Assembly (NCBI GenBank): GCA_035529735.1 | Contig: DATKWE010000023.1 | Location: forward strand, 3,387 to 67,386 | Direction: 5' to 3' | From: JAAXQD01 sp035529735 | Lineage (GTDB): Bacteria; Desulfobacterota; Desulfobacteria; Desulfobacterales; UBA11574 | Length of the DNA: 64,000 bases | Shown: positions 62,728-64,000 of the stretch, piece by piece | Layout: each line of letters starts with the position of its first letter | Numbering within the stretch: the first letter of the stretch is position 1 | The notes under the pieces: model-generated | Database searches by the model: none | Seen by the model: the letters and a program-made list of their open reading frames with translations, nothing else | Told to the model about the DNA's origin: nothing | Made by a program: the position numbers and the translations under genes

Positions 62728-62850
62728 AAAAAAAGCAGGGTCATTGCTGACCCTGCTCTGTCCGCCTTGAAAGCCTCTTTTGTTTCAAGACATCATCCGG
62801 TTCGGAGAGCCATCAACCCGATGGGGTGCGGAGTCGTCCGAACCGGTTAA
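62728..62850 (-). ncRNA. Candidate structured RNA with intrinsic terminator
   Basis: Read on the minus strand there are three successive helices. P1 is CCGGTTCGGA with TCCGAACCGG (10 bp), enclosing a CCATC/GATGG stem. P2 is CTTGAAA with TTTCAAG. The third is GCAGGGTCA-GCAA-TGACCCTGC followed by TTTTTTTT. The last is a textbook terminator. No open frame explains the conservation-like structure. It could be a free small RNA or the 3' leader of the PilZ-like transcript. I do not recognise a known RNA class. Confidence 0.55.
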
Positions 62851-63031
62851 ATATGTTCAAATATAAGGCTTCCCTATATGCCGTTATTAGACTCGGTGCA
62901 CATCATTTTTTGCATTTTTATGCAGACGACCGAAGAATAAGATGCACGTACACCAGAGAAGCCATCGTTTAAAACTTATCAGATAGGTATCGAAAGCCCG
63001 CGGATATTTTTTTGCCCTGGTTTTCGATACA

Positions 63032-63382
63032 TCACAAATGCCCATCCTGCTCGAGAATAGACAATCCGACGAGGGAATGACCTGTAAAGCGATCGTATGC
63101 GCTTTTTGAGGTGACCCGAGTCCTCAAATGTTTGGGAGAATCCGGCGATTCCGGCAGATTGTATCCCATGTTCAATATATCACCGACTTCCAGTTCTTTG
63201 AGTACCGGGGAATCTTCTTTTACCAGAATACACAGCCCGTTTAAGGGAATGTCTCGCAACTTGAATAGGTATGCCGCATCCATACCATTCAAGTGGAACT
63301 GTACGCTGTAGTATTTGTTCAATACGTTTCTTGATTCAGATCCCCATCCAGCGGAATTGTTCATGACAGTCTTTTCTTCCAT
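63032..63382 (-). CDS. PilZ-like domain protein
   Basis: A 116-aa protein. The beta-barrel pattern (YYSVQFHLNGMDAAYLFKLRDIPLNGLCILV, then ELEVGDILNM and HSLVGLSIL) resembles PilZ, including the D-x-P-x-x-G in place of D/NxSxxG. The usual N-terminal RxxxR for cyclic-di-GMP binding is not evident. It may be a degenerate PilZ. A GTATCGAAA/TTTCGATAC inverted repeat lies just after the stop. Confidence 0.55.
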   Translation of the reverse strand: MEEKTVMNNSAGWGSESRNVLNKYYSVQFHLNGMDAAYLFKLRDIPLNGLCILVKEDSPVLKELEVGDILNMGYNLPESPDSPKHLRTRVTSKSAYDRFTGHSLVGLSILEQDGHL

Positions 63383-63614
63383 GGTATCGACCTGCGATAA
63401 TGAGGTTATTGACTATCGGATTAAACGTTCACGCCGAACTTTGCAGCGACTCGACGGCGTTCACCGAAGTCTTGCTGCAGGTTTGGCGCGTTCACTGCTG
63501 CTGTTTAAATATTAGTATATCAAAACCCGTATAATTTATATTTATTCATAATTTTGCGATTTTATAATGTCAAGTAAAATTATATGTAATTTATATATAA
63601 TTCTATTGAATTAG

Positions 63615-63654
63615 AACATATTGTAGTTTATTAAATTAAATTACAACATATTGT
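63615..63654. promoter_or_regulatory. AT-rich region with 30-bp-spaced direct repeats
   Basis: AACATATTGT occurs at 63615 and again at 63645, and the segment between forms an imperfect palindrome (TTGTA...TACAA). Three helical turns of spacing suggests paired regulator binding. The 440-base gap 63383-63822 has no convincing gene. Confidence 0.35.
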
Positions 63655-63822
63655 GCATCTGCAAAAAAAGAAATCGAGTAAATTCCAATGGTTCAATGGA
63701 TCTTTCCCTTTAAGTACCCCCATCACCCAGGTCGAACGTCCTCAATGGTGGTCTTTCGGCCATGGGAATGAGGGCGTACATGAGGGCTATTCTTTTATTC
63801 AAAGCACCCCCACCATGGGATA

Positions 63823-63999
63823 TCATATCCACTGAATGGAGTCGGCAACCCACACCTTCGCACCCATCATTTCACGAACAGCCGATTCCACAGCGGACGA
63901 CCCGCCATATAAAAAAGACGGTATGAAGTTGCTGGTACGCGATCCAGACATACTCAAATCCACAACAACTTGAAGCTTACGGTTTTTGAAATATTTTTG
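63823..63999 (-). CDS. C-terminal fragment of an unknown protein, cut by the window edge
   Basis: A frame of 58 codons enters from the right edge and ends at TGA (63823-63825). It reads VVVDLSMSGSRTSNFIPSF... ending AKVWVADSIQWI, with a balanced amino-acid mix typical of coding sequence. The start lies beyond 64000. I do not recognise the family. Confidence 0.45.
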   Translation of the reverse strand, partial: QKYFKNRKLQVVVDLSMSGSRTSNFIPSFLYGGSSAVESAVREMMGAKVWVADSIQWI

Positions 64000-64000
64000 T

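Noticed and set aside
63315..63515. Plus-strand frame with DYRIKRSRRTL, resembling the start of YgjP-type metallopeptidases
   Set aside because: It overlaps the PilZ-like gene, is only 66 codons and lacks any further family sequence.

Overview
The window looks like chromosomal DNA of a strictly anaerobic Desulfobacterota bacterium (Desulfobacterales-like). This is inferred from gene content, not from a database search. The main pointers are ahbC-hemB-ahbD (the siroheme-dependent haem route of sulfate reducers), a long-form pyrophosphate-type phosphofructokinase, a UGA-containing glutaredoxin-like selenoprotein, phenylacetate-CoA ligase paired with a double-ACT protein, and a branched-chain-type ABC transporter operon with an acyl-CoA synthetase inside it. 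There are no phage genes, CRISPR arrays or intact insertion sequences. Mobile traces are limited to a MITE-like element, a broken four-helix-bundle (S23-type) gene, and several small dispersed repeats.

Layout. 1-2.0 kb: ACT protein and phenylacetate-CoA ligase. 2.2-8.5 kb (minus): HIT protein, LapA-like protein, mutS, cell-wall amidase, enoyl-CoA hydratase. 8.6-15.6 kb (minus): rpoH, a TPR lipoprotein, a LolB-like lipoprotein, Mut7-C RNase-like protein, ATP-grasp protein, dGTPase-like enzyme and UPF0280, ending at a terminator. 15.7-25 kb: tRNA-Arg(UCU), an MFS transporter, a CNT nucleoside transporter, an ABM-fold protein, HD-GYP, EI24, a molybdenum-carrier-like protein overlapping a 59-aa zinc ribbon, and an unusual acyl-CoA synthetase. 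24.7-32.5 kb (minus): livG, acyl-CoA synthetase, livH, livM, livK, livF and an LEA14-like lipoprotein. 32.5-34 kb: MITE-like element, LOG-family enzyme, UXX-type selenoprotein. 34.1-42.5 kb (plus): HPr, EI, SmpB, a ClpX-like ATPase, then ahbC, hemB and ahbD. 42.6-45.5 kb (minus): CBS-ACT protein and PPi-PFK. 45.8-51 kb (plus): a polar amino-acid ABC transporter with duplicated binding proteins and duplicated permeases. 51-59 kb (minus): two tiny ORFs, a glutaredoxin-thioredoxin reductase fusion, and a complete RND efflux set. 59-64 kb: S23 remnant, aminotransferase with a candidate attenuator, LysE exporter, a small membrane protein, a candidate structured RNA, a PilZ-like protein, and the end of an unknown gene.

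The most interesting items are three. (1) An alanine-codon-rich leader ORF sits before two tandem terminators, ahead of the aminotransferase and downstream of a LysE-type exporter; this looks like ribosome-mediated attenuation. (2) A selenoprotein gene has its UGA in the CPYT-type active-site position, so ordinary gene calling misses it. (3) A three-hairpin RNA candidate ends in a strong intrinsic terminator. The ClpX paralogue without a zinc-binding domain and the permeases with a periplasmic insert also deserve attention.

Limits: everything was read by eye. Start codons were moved where ribosome-binding sites or family starts favoured it, base positions of short sites may be off by one or two, and promoter calls are weak.
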